Assembly (NCBI RefSeq): GCF_028356935.1
Contig: NZ_CP102798.1
Location: 372,001-436,000 of the forward strand
Length of the DNA: 64,000 nucleotides
From: Lysinibacillus sp. OF-1
GTDB lineage: Bacteria > Bacillota > Bacilli > Bacillales_A > Planococcaceae
Direction: 5' to 3'
The notes below the pieces were generated by a model. That model was not told the DNA's origin, searched no databases, and was given only the letters and a program-made list of their open reading frames with translations. The translations under genes and the position numbers were made by a program. This document shows positions 44,746 to 54,029 of this stretch, piece after piece; within the stretch, counting starts at the first letter, position 1; each line of letters opens with the position of its first letter.

Positions 44746-44956
44746 GATGTCAACGGCAGAAAAAGTAAGTTTGAAAGGCGAGGGGTTAATTTCCGTTCTG
44801 CCAGCGTCTCAGCTGTGACGCTAAATCCCTAGGAGTGACGCTGGCTCCACTCCAATCAACCATGCGCAAAAGAGTCTTTTCCTAATCTTTCATACGAGCC
44901 TTAGTGAACAAAATAGCTCTTTATTTGTATGATTAGAGTAAGGATAGGCTTTTATT
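44746..44956. repeat. Interspersed intergenic repeat, copy 1
   Basis: From GATGTCAACGG to AGGATAGGCTTTTATT this 211-bp stretch aligns at about three quarters identity with 63799-64000, with the middle about 40 bp divergent. Shared blocks include GCCAGCGTC, ACTCCAA-CAA-CATG and TAGTGAACAAAATAGC. No coding capacity shared between copies. Confidence 0.85.
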
Positions 44957-45021
44957 TTCAATGTGGAGAAGCGATGAGTGACAACACCCCTCCATAAAGA
45001 GTAGTGAATACTTCCACTTTA

Positions 45022-45200
45022 GTTGAAAACCTTTGCTCAAAAGAAATATTTTTATTGATTGGGCTACTTGATTCCCATGGGGTAGTACTCGCTTACAGAA
45101 TGCAAGTAGCCTACAATGGAACTTTCACAAAAATGTTATTGAAGGTTTTGTTTTCCAACATTATGAAAAACTATGCATCCAATCTATGCATAGTTTTTTT
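45022..45200 (+). ncRNA. Structured RNA candidate with own terminator
   Basis: Closing stem: GTTG-AAAACCTT (45022-45033) with AAGGTTTT (45142-45149) and CAAC (45156-45159). Large internal loop on both sides. Apical stem: GGCTACTTGATTC (45062-45074) with GAAT-G-CAAGTAGCC (45098-45111), 13 bp with one bulge. Terminator: AAAAACTATGCAT (45166-45178) with ATGCATAGTTTTT (45186-45198). Closing stem, central bubble and apical stem recall 6S RNA, but I see no clear promoter and cannot confirm. The overlapping 73-codon frame runs through the terminator and is not credible. Confidence 0.45.
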
Positions 45201-45369
45201 CGTGCTGTGGATTAGGATAGAATGATGTATTACACGGATAAACTAAAAATGAGGCTGATGAATTAGCTAATAACTATCAGTTATGGAAGGATACAGACTA
45301 GAAAATGCTTGTTTTAAGTGTTACGCTATAGGCGAATTAGGGAAATGAGTAGAGGGGTGTTTTTGGAGC

Positions 45370-46332
45370 ATGAAAAAGAAATTATTTATAACACGTAAAT
45401 TTCCTACACATATTGTTGAACCATTACAGGAGTTTTATGAAATCTCGCAGTGGGAAGAAGAAGACCTGGTTATTCCACGAGACAAATTGCTAGCAGCTGT
45501 CGCTGACTGTGAGGTGCTATGGGTAACGATAGCCGATCAAGTAGATGAAGAGTTACTTTCACATGCACCCAATTTGAAATTAGTTACCAATTTAGCAGTT
45601 GGCTATAATAATATTGATGTGAAAGCTTTACGGAAACAAGGCATTATGGCGACAAATACACCAGGTGTCTTAACCAATACGACTGCGGATTTAGTATTTG
45701 GCTTACTGCTTGCAACTGCACGTAGAATTCCAGAAAGTGAAAGATATTTACGTGAAGGCAAATGGAACAGCTGGTATCCAATGCAACTGGTTGGTAAGGA
45801 TGTATCAGGAGCAACAATAGGAATTATTGGCATGGGGCGAATTGGCCAAGCTGTTGCTAGAAGAGCAAAAGGTTTTGATATGAAAATCTTATATAATAAT
45901 CGCAGACGTCGGCATGAAGCGGAAGAAATGTATGGCTTCCAGTATGTTTCATTGGAAGACCTTTTAAAGCAATCTGATTTTGTTGTGATTATGACACCTT
46001 ATAATACTGATACGGAAGGACTCATTGGGGCACAGGAACTAGCTTTGATGAAGGAAGATGCTGTATTAATAAATGCTTCCCGTGGTGGGATCATTGATGA
46101 GGCTGCCCTGTATGATGCTTTGAAAAATGGTAAGCTGTGGGCTGCGGGGCTAGATGTTTTTGAACAAGAGCCGATTGCTATGAATCATCCTTTATTAACT
46201 CTTCCAAATGTAGTAGCACTTCCACATATCGGTAGCGCTTCGTTAGCAACGAGAACGGCCATGCTGATGCTAAATGTGAAAGCATTAACGGCTTATGGAC
46301 AAGGCAAGGCACTCTCCAATCGAATCGATTAA
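45370..46332 (+). CDS. D-2-hydroxyacid dehydrogenase (glyoxylate/hydroxypyruvate reductase type)
   Basis: Has 320 residues. Nucleotide-binding GIIGMGRIGQAVA with a following NNRRRR stretch that suits NADPH; catalytic Arg in NASRGGIID, Glu in DVFEQEP and His in LPHIGSAS. Reduces glyoxylate or hydroxypyruvate, or oxidises D-glycerate. AGGGGTG lies upstream. Monocistronic. Confidence 0.88.
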   Translation: MKKKLFITRKFPTHIVEPLQEFYEISQWEEEDLVIPRDKLLAAVADCEVLWVTIADQVDEELLSHAPNLKLVTNLAVGYNNIDVKALRKQGIMATNTPGVLTNTTADLVFGLLLATARRIPESERYLREGKWNSWYPMQLVGKDVSGATIGIIGMGRIGQAVARRAKGFDMKILYNNRRRRHEAEEMYGFQYVSLEDLLKQSDFVVIMTPYNTDTEGLIGAQELALMKEDAVLINASRGGIIDEAALYDALKNGKLWAAGLDVFEQEPIAMNHPLLTLPNVVALPHIGSASLATRTAMLMLNVKALTAYGQGKALSNRID

Positions 46333-46406
46333 AAAAGAGAAGCATATTATCTGCTGATATGCTACATATTGAAAAAAGACTAGAAAAAACTTTTTAGTAA
46401 GCTGTG

Positions 46407-46478
46407 GGATTGATTTCCGTTCCTCCAGTGTCCTTTCAGGGCGTCCGTTAGCCGCTTCACTCACCACGTTTGCTCTAA
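46407..46478. repeat. Interspersed intergenic repeat, partial copy 2
   Basis: GGGATTGATTTCCGTTCC, CCAGTGTCCTTTC, GGGCGTC and GCCGCTTCACTC line up in order with the first third of the copy at 63799-64000. The rest of the element is missing. Confidence 0.65.
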
Positions 46479-46535
46479 ATTGTTCTTTCAAAAAGTCGAA
46501 TAATTTCTTAATAACAAAACATGACAAATAGAAAA

Positions 46536-46590
46536 ACCGAACTATTCCGAAACACTTTATAAGCGTTTCATTGGATAGTTCGGTATTTTT
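46536..46590. terminator. Bidirectional terminator
   Basis: ACCGAACTAT-CC (46536-46548) pairs with GGATAGTTCGGT (46573-46584) with GAAAC-CTT/AAG-GTTTC nested, flanked by A and T runs. Confidence 0.88.
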
Positions 46591-46628
46591 GTTGGTTGAA
46601 ACATTTTTTGTTCCAGCCTTATGTTTTC

Positions 46629-47429
46629 TTATTTATTGAATAAATCGAATATGCCACCGATGCCGCCTTCACCTTTAGATTGACCGCCCCCGCCTTGCGA
46701 AATAGGTGCTGCTGCAAAGACACGACTTGCTAAACGGCTAAATGGTAATGATTGTACCCACACAGTCCCTGGGCCGCGTAGTGTAGCAAAGAAGATCCCT
46801 TCTCCACCAAATAGTGCAGTTTTTACGCCTCCAACCATCTCGATATTGTAATCTACATTTGATGTCATCGCCACCAAACATCCTGTATCTACACGTAGCA
46901 CTTCTCCCGGCTGTAACGTTTTTTCGTGAATCGCTCCACCTGCATGTACAAATGCCATACCGTCTCCCTCAAGCTTTTGCATAATAAAGCCTTCACCGCC
47001 GAAGAAGCCTACACCGATTTTTTTCTGAAACTCAACACCAACAGAAACACCTTTAGCTGCTGCTAAGAATGCATCCTTTTGACAAATGATTTTACCGTTC
47101 AATTGGCTTAAATCCATTGGAATAATCTTACCTGGGTATGGTGAAGCGAAATAAACATGCTTTTTACCTGCACCAACATTTGTGAATGTCGTCATGAATA
47201 AACTTTCACCAGTAATTAGTCGTTTTCCAGCACCAAATAATTTCCCCATTAGACCACTTTGTGAGCTACCTCGTGAGCCATCACCAAAAATAGTTTCCAT
47301 ATGGATCGAGTCATCCATCATCATTAAAGCTCCTGCTTCTGCAACAACTGTTTCTTGAGGATCAAGCTCAACTTGCACATATTGCATGTCGTCACCAAAT
47401 AACTTGTAGTCAATTTCATGATTATTCAT
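46629..47429 (-). CDS. AIM24-family protein (TIGR00266 type)
   Basis: Has 266 residues of duplicated beta-roll strands, glycine-rich, no signal peptide. Repeats such as VVAEAGALMMMDDSI, LNGKIICQKDAFLAAAKGV and RVDTGCLVAMTSNVDY are typical, and the tail is GGGGQSKGEGGIGG-rich. Function in bacteria unknown; relatives associate with membranes. GGAGG lies 9 nt upstream. Confidence 0.85.
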   Translation of the reverse strand: MNNHEIDYKLFGDDMQYVQVELDPQETVVAEAGALMMMDDSIHMETIFGDGSRGSSQSGLMGKLFGAGKRLITGESLFMTTFTNVGAGKKHVYFASPYPGKIIPMDLSQLNGKIICQKDAFLAAAKGVSVGVEFQKKIGVGFFGGEGFIMQKLEGDGMAFVHAGGAIHEKTLQPGEVLRVDTGCLVAMTSNVDYNIEMVGGVKTALFGGEGIFFATLRGPGTVWVQSLPFSRLASRVFAAAPISQGGGGQSKGEGGIGGIFDLFNK

Positions 47430-47846
47430 AAAGGGATTCCTCCAAAAGTAAATTTAATGATATTGTATACGATTATAAATCACATTAGTTTCAATAGGAA
47501 ATTAAATATTTTAGAAAAAAAGGGAATTAGCTAGAAAATGTCGAATATAAAAAACTAGAATGTGTATTATTTATTTTCATATAACGAAGGGTATTGTGAA
47601 TATACATAACCTTAAGTGGCTTCTAAATTTAGAAGTCATCCTCTATATGGAGGTAATGACGTTAGATGAAAATAAAGCCTCTGGTAGTTGTCACCGATTA
47701 TTAGGTAAATGCTAGTATGACCAGGTATATTGCATCTAGAAAATTCGGAATATTGACATATTTCATTCTGTTACAGACGCTGTACCAATGGAATACAACT
47801 GGTACAACAGCCGAGGCATCATAGAGTATTTCAGGGGGTGTATGTA
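47430..47846 (+). other. Promoter region of the lysine-catabolism operon
   Basis: About 415 bp. TTGACA at 47753-47758 is a good -35 but no matching -10 follows. Inverted repeat TGTACCA (47781-47787)-N12-TGGTACA (47800-47806) lies 40 bp before the start and is an operator candidate. The 16-bp perfect palindrome CTTCTAAATTTAGAAG (47620-47635) lies further up, followed by GGAGG and very short ORFs (12 and 19 codons). I found no sigma-54 -24/-12 element. Confidence 0.45.
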
Positions 47847-49325
47847 GTGGAGATTAAAAACTATATTGGCGGTAAATGGGTCACACATTCACATTTACAA
47901 AGTATAGCAGTGACGAACCCTGCAAATGGTGAGCAGCTTGCTACCATACCACGTTCTACTTCAAATGAGGTAGATGAGGCTGTAGCTGCTGCCAAACAAG
48001 CACAAAAGAGCTGGGCACTTGTACCAGCGCCAAAGCGTGCAGACTATTTATATGCCATCGGTCTCAAAATGAAAGAGAAGAAAGAATATTTGGCGACCGT
48101 TTTAACAAAAGAGATGGGCAAGGTAATTGAAGAGGCTAGGGGAGAAGTGCAAGAAGGAATTGATATGGCTTATTATATGGCTGGTGAGGGTCGAAGATTG
48201 TTTGGCGAAACAACACCATCGGAGCTTGCCAATAAATTTGCCATGAGTGTAAGGGTACCTATCGGTGTGGTGGCACTCATTACGCCTTGGAATTTCCCTG
48301 TTGCCATTGCAACGTGGAAGTCATTTCCAGCTATTGTTGCGGGGAATACATTTATTTGGAAACCATCGAATGAGACACCGATGATGGCCTATGAAATGGG
48401 TAAAATTTTTGAAGAAGTGGGCTTACCAGATGGAGTCGCTAATATTGTGTTTGGTACAGGGCCTACAGTAGGGACAGCGTTAATTGAACACCCTGATGTC
48501 AAGGTTATTTCCTTTACTGGTTCTACGACAACGGGTAGTAAAGTAGCCGAACTTGGCGGTAAGCACTTGAAAAAGATTTCTTTAGAAATGGGTGGAAAAA
48601 ATGCTGTCATTGTCATGAATGACGCCGATTTACAGCTAGCTACAGAAGGGATTTTATGGAGTGCATTTGGTACTGCTGGGCAAAGGTGTACAGCATGTAG
48701 CCGAGTCATTGTGCATAAAGATGTAAAAGAACAATTAGAAAAGCGTCTCTTAGATGAAATGCAAAAGCTAACAATTGGCGATGGTCTAGAAAAGGACGTT
48801 AAAATCGGGCCAGTGATTAATAAAGCCGCATTGGAAAAGATTAATCACTATGTGCAAATAGGCAAACAAGAGGGAGCCACATTATTAGCAGGGGGCAGAA
48901 TATTAAATGAACCACCTTACGATAAAGGGTTCTATTATGAGCCAACTCTGTTTACAAATGTGAAGCCTGACATGATTATTGCCCAAGAAGAAATCTTTGG
49001 CCCAGTCGTTTCTATCATTGAAGTAGCAAGCTTGGAAGAAGCAATTGAAGTAAATAATGGTGTGAAGTTTGGCTTATCTAGCTCCATTTTCTCACAAGAT
49101 GTAAATACAATTTTCCGCGCACAACGTGATTTGGACACAGGTATTGTTTATGTAAATGCAGGCACAACAGGTGCTGAAATTCATTTGCCATTTGGCGGCA
49201 CAAAAGGGACTGGTAATGGACACCGTGATTCAGGTGTAGCTGCCCTAGATGTTTACACAGAATGGAAGAGTATTTATGTAGACTACAGCGGTAAATTACA
49301 AAGAGCACAAATCGATACAGAGTAA
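47847..49325 (+). CDS. Aldehyde dehydrogenase, probable piperideine-6-carboxylate/2-aminoadipate semialdehyde dehydrogenase
   Basis: Has 492 residues. NAD-binding ITPWNFPVA and [12 protein letters not shown], catalytic Glu in LEMGGKNA and Cys in [11 protein letters not shown]-terminal [10 protein letters not shown]. The next gene is lysine 6-dehydrogenase-like, whose product is exactly such a semialdehyde, so this enzyme most likely makes 2-aminoadipate. That assignment comes from context. Start GTG 47847 with GGGGGTG 6 nt upstream; the GTG at 47838 is inside that site. Confidence 0.85.
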   Translation: MEIKNYIGGKWVTHSHLQSIAVTNPANGEQLATIPRSTSNEVDEAVAAAKQAQKSWALVPAPKRADYLYAIGLKMKEKKEYLATVLTKEMGKVIEEARGEVQEGIDMAYYMAGEGRRLFGETTPSELANKFAMSVRVPIGVVALITPWNFPVAIATWKSFPAIVAGNTFIWKPSNETPMMAYEMGKIFEEVGLPDGVANIVFGTGPTVGTALIEHPDVKVISFTGSTTTGSKVAELGGKHLKKISLEMGGKNAVIVMNDADLQLATEGILWSAFGTAGQRCTACSRVIVHKDVKEQLEKRLLDEMQKLTIGDGLEKDVKIGPVINKAALEKINHYVQIGKQEGATLLAGGRILNEPPYDKGFYYEPTLFTNVKPDMIIAQEEIFGPVVSIIEVASLEEAIEVNNGVKFGLSSSIFSQDVNTIFRAQRDLDTGIVYVNAGTTGAEIHLPFGGTKGTGNGHRDSGVAALDVYTEWKSIYVDYSGKLQRAQIDTE

Positions 49326-49351
49326 CAGATCAACGAAAGGGGATGTTCTTG

Positions 49352-50524
49352 ATGAAAGTTGTTGTATTAGGTGCAGGTTTAATGGGTAAAGAGGTAGCTC
49401 GTGATTTAATAAAAAATGATAAAGTGGAGAGTGTGTTTTTAGGGGATATCGATGTAAAAGTAGCACAGGATTTTGTAGATACGCTAGACTCTAATAAAGT
49501 GGAGGTTGTGGAGCTTCATGCAGAGCGTGATGATTCATTAATGGACGTTATGTCTAAGGGTGACGTTGTCGTCAATGCGCTATTTTATTCGTTCAATGAG
49601 CGAGTGGCGAGAGCAGCGATTGAGGCAGGCGTACATTCCGTAGATTTAGGCGGTCATATTGGTGGTGTGACAGAGAAGATATTAGATCTTCATGAGGAAG
49701 CAAAAGCAAAAGGTGTCACAATCATTCCGGACTTAGGTGTTGCGCCAGGTATGATTAATATTCTTGCTGGCTATGGTGCATCGAAATTAGATGATGTCGA
49801 TTCTATTAAACTATTTGTAGGTGGTATTCCAACTGATCCAAAGCCTCCACTTCATTATACACGTGTGTTTTCTTTAGATGGCGTATTCGATCATTATACA
49901 GAGCCTTCCAAAACGATTCAGAAGGGCAAGCTTGAAGAAGTTCCATCCCTGTCTGGCGTTGAACCTATTTATTTTGATGACTTCGGTGTGCTAGAGGCAT
50001 TTTATACATCTGGTGGCATTTCCACATTGTATAAGACATTCCCCAATGTCCGCACATTAGAATATAAAACGATCCGCTATAAAGGTCACGCAGAGAAATT
50101 TAAGCTTTTAGCTGACTTAGGATTCCTTGATTCCACTAATAAGGTAGAAGTTGATAATCAAGAAGTACCTGTTCGTGCCGTTGTACGAGAGGCGCTTAAA
50201 AAGAAGCTTGAACTGGGCACAAAACCAGATGCTGTACTGTTACGTGTCATTGTAGCTGGTGAAAAAGCACAACAGCAGGTAACGTATGAATATGAAATGG
50301 TTGTACGTAAGGATATGACAATTAATGAAACAGCCATGGCTCGTGCTACTGCTAATACCATTTCTGTTGTAGCGCAGATGATAGGAGCGGGTGCTATTAC
50401 AGAGCATGGTGTATTTCCACCTGAAGCAATAGTTCCTGGTGATACGTATATCGAAGAGATGGCTAAACGTGGCGTGGTGATTAAAGAGACATCACATAAG
50501 TCTGCTATGATCGTGAAATGGTAG
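49352..50524 (+). CDS. Saccharopine-dehydrogenase-family protein, probable lysine 6-dehydrogenase
   Basis: Has 390 residues. N-terminal Rossmann fold ([17 protein letters not shown]), [18 protein letters not shown] and [13 protein letters not shown] are typical of the family. Length and the domain order match L-lysine 6-dehydrogenase of Geobacillus (about 385 residues), which deaminates lysine to 2-aminoadipate semialdehyde/piperideine-6-carboxylate. The neighbouring aldehyde dehydrogenase supports this. ATG 49352 has AAAGGGG 9 nt upstream, and the gap to the previous gene is 26 bp. Confidence 0.85.
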   Translation: MKVVVLGAGLMGKEVARDLIKNDKVESVFLGDIDVKVAQDFVDTLDSNKVEVVELHAERDDSLMDVMSKGDVVVNALFYSFNERVARAAIEAGVHSVDLGGHIGGVTEKILDLHEEAKAKGVTIIPDLGVAPGMINILAGYGASKLDDVDSIKLFVGGIPTDPKPPLHYTRVFSLDGVFDHYTEPSKTIQKGKLEEVPSLSGVEPIYFDDFGVLEAFYTSGGISTLYKTFPNVRTLEYKTIRYKGHAEKFKLLADLGFLDSTNKVEVDNQEVPVRAVVREALKKKLELGTKPDAVLLRVIVAGEKAQQQVTYEYEMVVRKDMTINETAMARATANTISVVAQMIGAGAITEHGVFPPEAIVPGDTYIEEMAKRGVVIKETSHKSAMIVKW

Positions 50525-50533
50525 GTGCTAACC

Positions 50534-51727
50534 ATGAATTTTGAAATGTCCACTGAACAGGAAATGCTACGAAAAACGGTAAGACAGTTTGTTGATGAAG
50601 AAATCATTCCCTACATTGCAAAGTGGGATACTGATGGAGGCTTTGATGCTAAAATTTGGTCAAGGCTTGCTGAGTTAGGCTTAATGGGTGTTTGTGTTCC
50701 TGAACAATACGGTGGTAGTGGTATGGATTATAATGCTCTTGCCATCGTATGTGAGGAACTTGAACGGGGAGATACAGCATTTCGCACAGCTGTATCTGTC
50801 CACACGGGCTTAAATAGCATGACCTTAATGCAGTGGGGTACTGAAGAGCAAAAGCAGCGCTACCTTGTTCCGCAGGCTAAAGGTGTTCGTATTGGAGCAT
50901 TTGGTCTTACAGAACCAGGCGCTGGGTCTGATGTAGCTGCCATGTCAACAACAGCTGTCCGTGATGGCGATCATTATACCCTCAATGGGCAGAAAACATG
51001 GATTTCCTTATGTGATATCGCAGATCATTTTCTCGTTTTTGCCTATACAGACAAATCGAAGAAACATCATGGGATTAGTGCGTTCATTGTAGAACGTTCG
51101 ATGGCTGGCTTTACGTCAAAAGCGATTAAAGGAAAATATGGTATTCGTGCTGGTAATACAGGTGAGCTCTTTTTTGAAGATTTACGTGTGCCAGTTGAAA
51201 ACCGACTTGGTGAAGAGGGTGAAGGCTTCAAAATTGCCATGTCCGCGCTTGATAATGGTCGATTTACAGTAGCGGCAGGTGCTGTTGGTTTAATCCAAGC
51301 TTGTATAGAAGCTAGCGTAAAATATTGTCATGAACGGGAGACATTTGGTAAGCCTATTGGAGAGCACCAGCTTGTTGGACAAATGATTGCTAATATGGAA
51401 GCCGGCTATCAAATGAGTCGTCTTCTTGTCTATCGTGTAGGTGAACTGAAAAATAAAGGTGTTCGAAATACTCGCGAGACATCCTTAGCAAAGTGGCAAG
51501 CGTGTGACTTTGCCAATAAGGCTGCTGATGATGCAGTACAAATTCATGGTGCATATGGCTATTCAGATGAATATCCAGTTGCTCGTTATTTACGAAACTC
51601 AAAAGCACCCGTTATTTATGAAGGAACCCGTGAAATTCATACCATTATGCAGGCTGATTATGTATTAGGAAGACGCCGAGATAAGCCATTATCAAAAATG
51701 TTGCCGAAATGGCCGTTTGAAGAATAA
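50534..51727 (+). CDS. Acyl-CoA dehydrogenase of the lysine-catabolism operon (possibly glutaryl-CoA type)
   Basis: Has 397 residues. GAFGLTEPGAGSDVAAMST, NGQKTWISL, RLGEEGEGFKIAM, FGKPIGEHQ and the base region YEGTREIHTIMQADY (catalytic Glu in YEGT). It lies 9 bp after the lysine dehydrogenase gene with AGGTG overlapping its stop, so the three genes form one operon. In the 2-aminoadipate route glutaryl-CoA is the expected acyl-CoA, but sequence alone does not fix the substrate. The C-terminal basic tail RRRDKPLSKMLPKW is distinctive. Confidence 0.82.
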   Translation: MNFEMSTEQEMLRKTVRQFVDEEIIPYIAKWDTDGGFDAKIWSRLAELGLMGVCVPEQYGGSGMDYNALAIVCEELERGDTAFRTAVSVHTGLNSMTLMQWGTEEQKQRYLVPQAKGVRIGAFGLTEPGAGSDVAAMSTTAVRDGDHYTLNGQKTWISLCDIADHFLVFAYTDKSKKHHGISAFIVERSMAGFTSKAIKGKYGIRAGNTGELFFEDLRVPVENRLGEEGEGFKIAMSALDNGRFTVAAGAVGLIQACIEASVKYCHERETFGKPIGEHQLVGQMIANMEAGYQMSRLLVYRVGELKNKGVRNTRETSLAKWQACDFANKAADDAVQIHGAYGYSDEYPVARYLRNSKAPVIYEGTREIHTIMQADYVLGRRRDKPLSKMLPKWPFEE

Positions 51728-51762
51728 ACGAGGGGGAGGGAGTATTCCCCCTTGTTTTTTTT
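51728..51762 (+). terminator. Terminator of the lysine-catabolism operon
   Basis: ACGAGGGGGA (51728-51737) and TCCCCCTTGT (51746-51755), one G-U pair, followed by seven T. Confidence 0.9.
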
Positions 51763-51858
51763 GTGAAGTCATAACCTACATTAAAAAATTCAGAAAAATG
51801 TAACTTTCCGATTTTTTATTAGTCTAATGGATAAACAAGTAAATGAAAGAGAGGAAAA

Positions 51859-53958
51859 ATGATGAAAAACAAATGGTTGGTAATTATGTTGATACTTGTT
51901 GTAGCTATCGTGCCTGGCGTTTTCACATGGATGGTGAATACGGATGTGACTGCAAAGGCCGCTAGCACCAGCATGGCTACACAAAGCTGGCAAGCATCTT
52001 TTTCAGTAGCTTTAAAGAAAAACAAGATTACAGAGGACTATGTCTTTATTACAACGGCAAAAGGCCAAAAAGTGCCTGCAACAATTGAATTATTAGAAGA
52101 TCAAAAAACAATAGTGGTCAAGAAGTTAGCACCAGGGAATTATCAATTACATGTGAAAAAGGAAGCCTTCGCACAAGGGGGGCTGAATGTCTCTTCACAG
52201 ACGATTTCATTTACTATTATTGAAACGTTAACAGCCGTCAAATCTGAAAAAGAGCTCCAGCAATATTTTAAAAAGCTGTTAACGACTCAAAGAGTTGGAT
52301 GGGGAGAGGAAGAGAAAGCTGAAAGTGCAGCAAGTGAAGATAAAGCCACTGCTAATAACGAGTCTACAACCAATAACCAAGTAGACGGTGTAGAAGAGGG
52401 TGATATTGTTGTCGTAAAAGACGGCTTTATTTACAGTGTAAAGGATCAGAGTATTACGGTTGTCAATGCTAAAGATCCTAAGCATTTGAAGTTAGCGACA
52501 AGCATTAAACTAAAAGAGTCACAATATATTTCTAAGCTTGCATTATATGACAATCTATTAATTGCCATTGGGGATGAATATATTGAAAAGGCTGGTACAG
52601 CCATGGTAACAGCCTCATTTTATGATATTTCGAATCCAGGCAATCCAAAACATGTACGTCATGTTGGGCAAGAAGGCTTTTTACAGGATATTCGTATTAC
52701 GAAGGACACATTATATATAATTGGTAATATGTATCCGAATTATTGGATGCTGCAAGAAGACAAAAAAGCCGAATTAAAGCCTAAAACATTTGATAGTGTA
52801 GCAGGATCAGCGTACACAAGCCTACCTTTAGAAAAAATCTCTATATTACCTAATACAATGGATGGTACCTATAGTTTAATTACAGCTGTCGATTTAAAAA
52901 ATGGAGCTAAGACAACAGCCAATACAAAAGGGTATTTAGGTGGAAGTAGTGGTCTTTATATGTCAGAAAATGCCCTATATTTAACGACACCAATTTATGA
53001 AAATAATCAGGCTGCTCCATCCAATAAACGAGTTATGGATATGATTTGGCTACCTAGGTCAGCAGACACTCAGATTTTTAAGTGGAATGTAGATGGAACG
53101 ACTTTAAATTTTGCTGGAAGTACAGAAGTAAAGGGAACTGTCTTAAATCAGTATTCAATGGACGAATACAAAGGTAATTTCCGAATCTTTACAACCGAGG
53201 GCAATACGTGGGATGAGAAAAGTACTTCCTATAATCACCTCTTTATTTTAGATGAACATTTAAAACCACTTGGTTCGGTAAAGGATATGGCGCCTGGAGA
53301 AAAAATATATTCTGCTCGTTTTATGGGAGAAAAAGCATATGTAGTGACATTTAAACAAGTAGATCCACTATTTGTCATTGATGTAGCAAATCCAAAAAAG
53401 CCAGCAGTATTAGGGGAATTGAAGATTCCAGGCTTCAGTAATTACTTACATCCAATAGATGAAACACATTTAATGGGCATTGGTTATGATACAGAGCAAC
53501 GCTATGATGCTTATACGAAACGTAATTTTACGGTGACAACCAATATGAAGATGTCACTATTTGATGTGTCAGACTTCAGTAACCCAAAAGAACAATCGAC
53601 AGTAAAAATCGGTGGGAAAGGCTCTTACTCTGATGTGCAATATAATCCGAAAGCGCTATTCCGCAATAAGGAATTCAATTATTTTGGCTTCCCAGTAGTA
53701 CTGTATGATGCAGGTAAGGGTGATGAGATTGTGTACCAAGGTCATGGTGCTCAAATTTATGAAATTACTGCTGATAAAGGGATTGTTTTAAAAGGAAATA
53801 TAATCAATCGTAATACTAATGAGCCATATGAGAATTGGGAGCAGGTTGTACAACGAGTAGTCTATATAGATGATGCTCTTTATACAATAGCGCGTAACGA
53901 GGTAAAGAGCTATCAGCTAAATGACTTCAAGCCTTTAGATACATTAACAATAAAATAA
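51859..53958 (+). CDS. Secreted beta-propeller domain protein
   Basis: Has 699 residues. N-terminal membrane anchor or signal (about 5-25), an Ig-like region (40-120), an acidic Ser/Thr/Asn linker, then a C-terminal beta-propeller domain announced by TTNNQVDGVEEGDIVVVKDGFIYSV, the signature of the Beta_propel family. Repeated FYDISNPGNPKHV, FVIDVANPKKPAV and LFDVSDFSNPKEQ blades follow. Surface-exposed, function unknown. GAGAGGA precedes two adjacent ATGs (51859, 51862). Confidence 0.88.
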   Translation: MMKNKWLVIMLILVVAIVPGVFTWMVNTDVTAKAASTSMATQSWQASFSVALKKNKITEDYVFITTAKGQKVPATIELLEDQKTIVVKKLAPGNYQLHVKKEAFAQGGLNVSSQTISFTIIETLTAVKSEKELQQYFKKLLTTQRVGWGEEEKAESAASEDKATANNESTTNNQVDGVEEGDIVVVKDGFIYSVKDQSITVVNAKDPKHLKLATSIKLKESQYISKLALYDNLLIAIGDEYIEKAGTAMVTASFYDISNPGNPKHVRHVGQEGFLQDIRITKDTLYIIGNMYPNYWMLQEDKKAELKPKTFDSVAGSAYTSLPLEKISILPNTMDGTYSLITAVDLKNGAKTTANTKGYLGGSSGLYMSENALYLTTPIYENNQAAPSNKRVMDMIWLPRSADTQIFKWNVDGTTLNFAGSTEVKGTVLNQYSMDEYKGNFRIFTTEGNTWDEKSTSYNHLFILDEHLKPLGSVKDMAPGEKIYSARFMGEKAYVVTFKQVDPLFVIDVANPKKPAVLGELKIPGFSNYLHPIDETHLMGIGYDTEQRYDAYTKRNFTVTTNMKMSLFDVSDFSNPKEQSTVKIGGKGSYSDVQYNPKALFRNKEFNYFGFPVVLYDAGKGDEIVYQGHGAQIYEITADKGIVLKGNIINRNTNEPYENWEQVVQRVVYIDDALYTIARNEVKSYQLNDFKPLDTLTIK

Positions 53959-53963
53959 TAAGA

Positions 53964-54005
53964 AAAGTCCAATGAATTCGTTTGAAAATTCATTGGACTT
54001 TTTCA
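53964..54005 (+). terminator. Bidirectional terminator
   Basis: AAAGTCCAATGAATT and AATTCATTGGACTTT, a perfect 15-bp stem, between convergent genes. Confidence 0.92.
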
Positions 54006-54029
54006 TTGAATATATGAAAAGGGTTCATA

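Noticed and set aside
45004..45225. 73-codon ORF in the gap after hemAT
   Set aside because: It has no ribosome site and its 3' part is the perfect terminator hairpin; the segment is better explained as RNA structure.
47430..47846. Sigma-54 promoter before the lysine operon
   Set aside because: Amino-acid catabolic operons in Bacillus often use SigL, but no GG/GC pair at -24/-12 is convincing.
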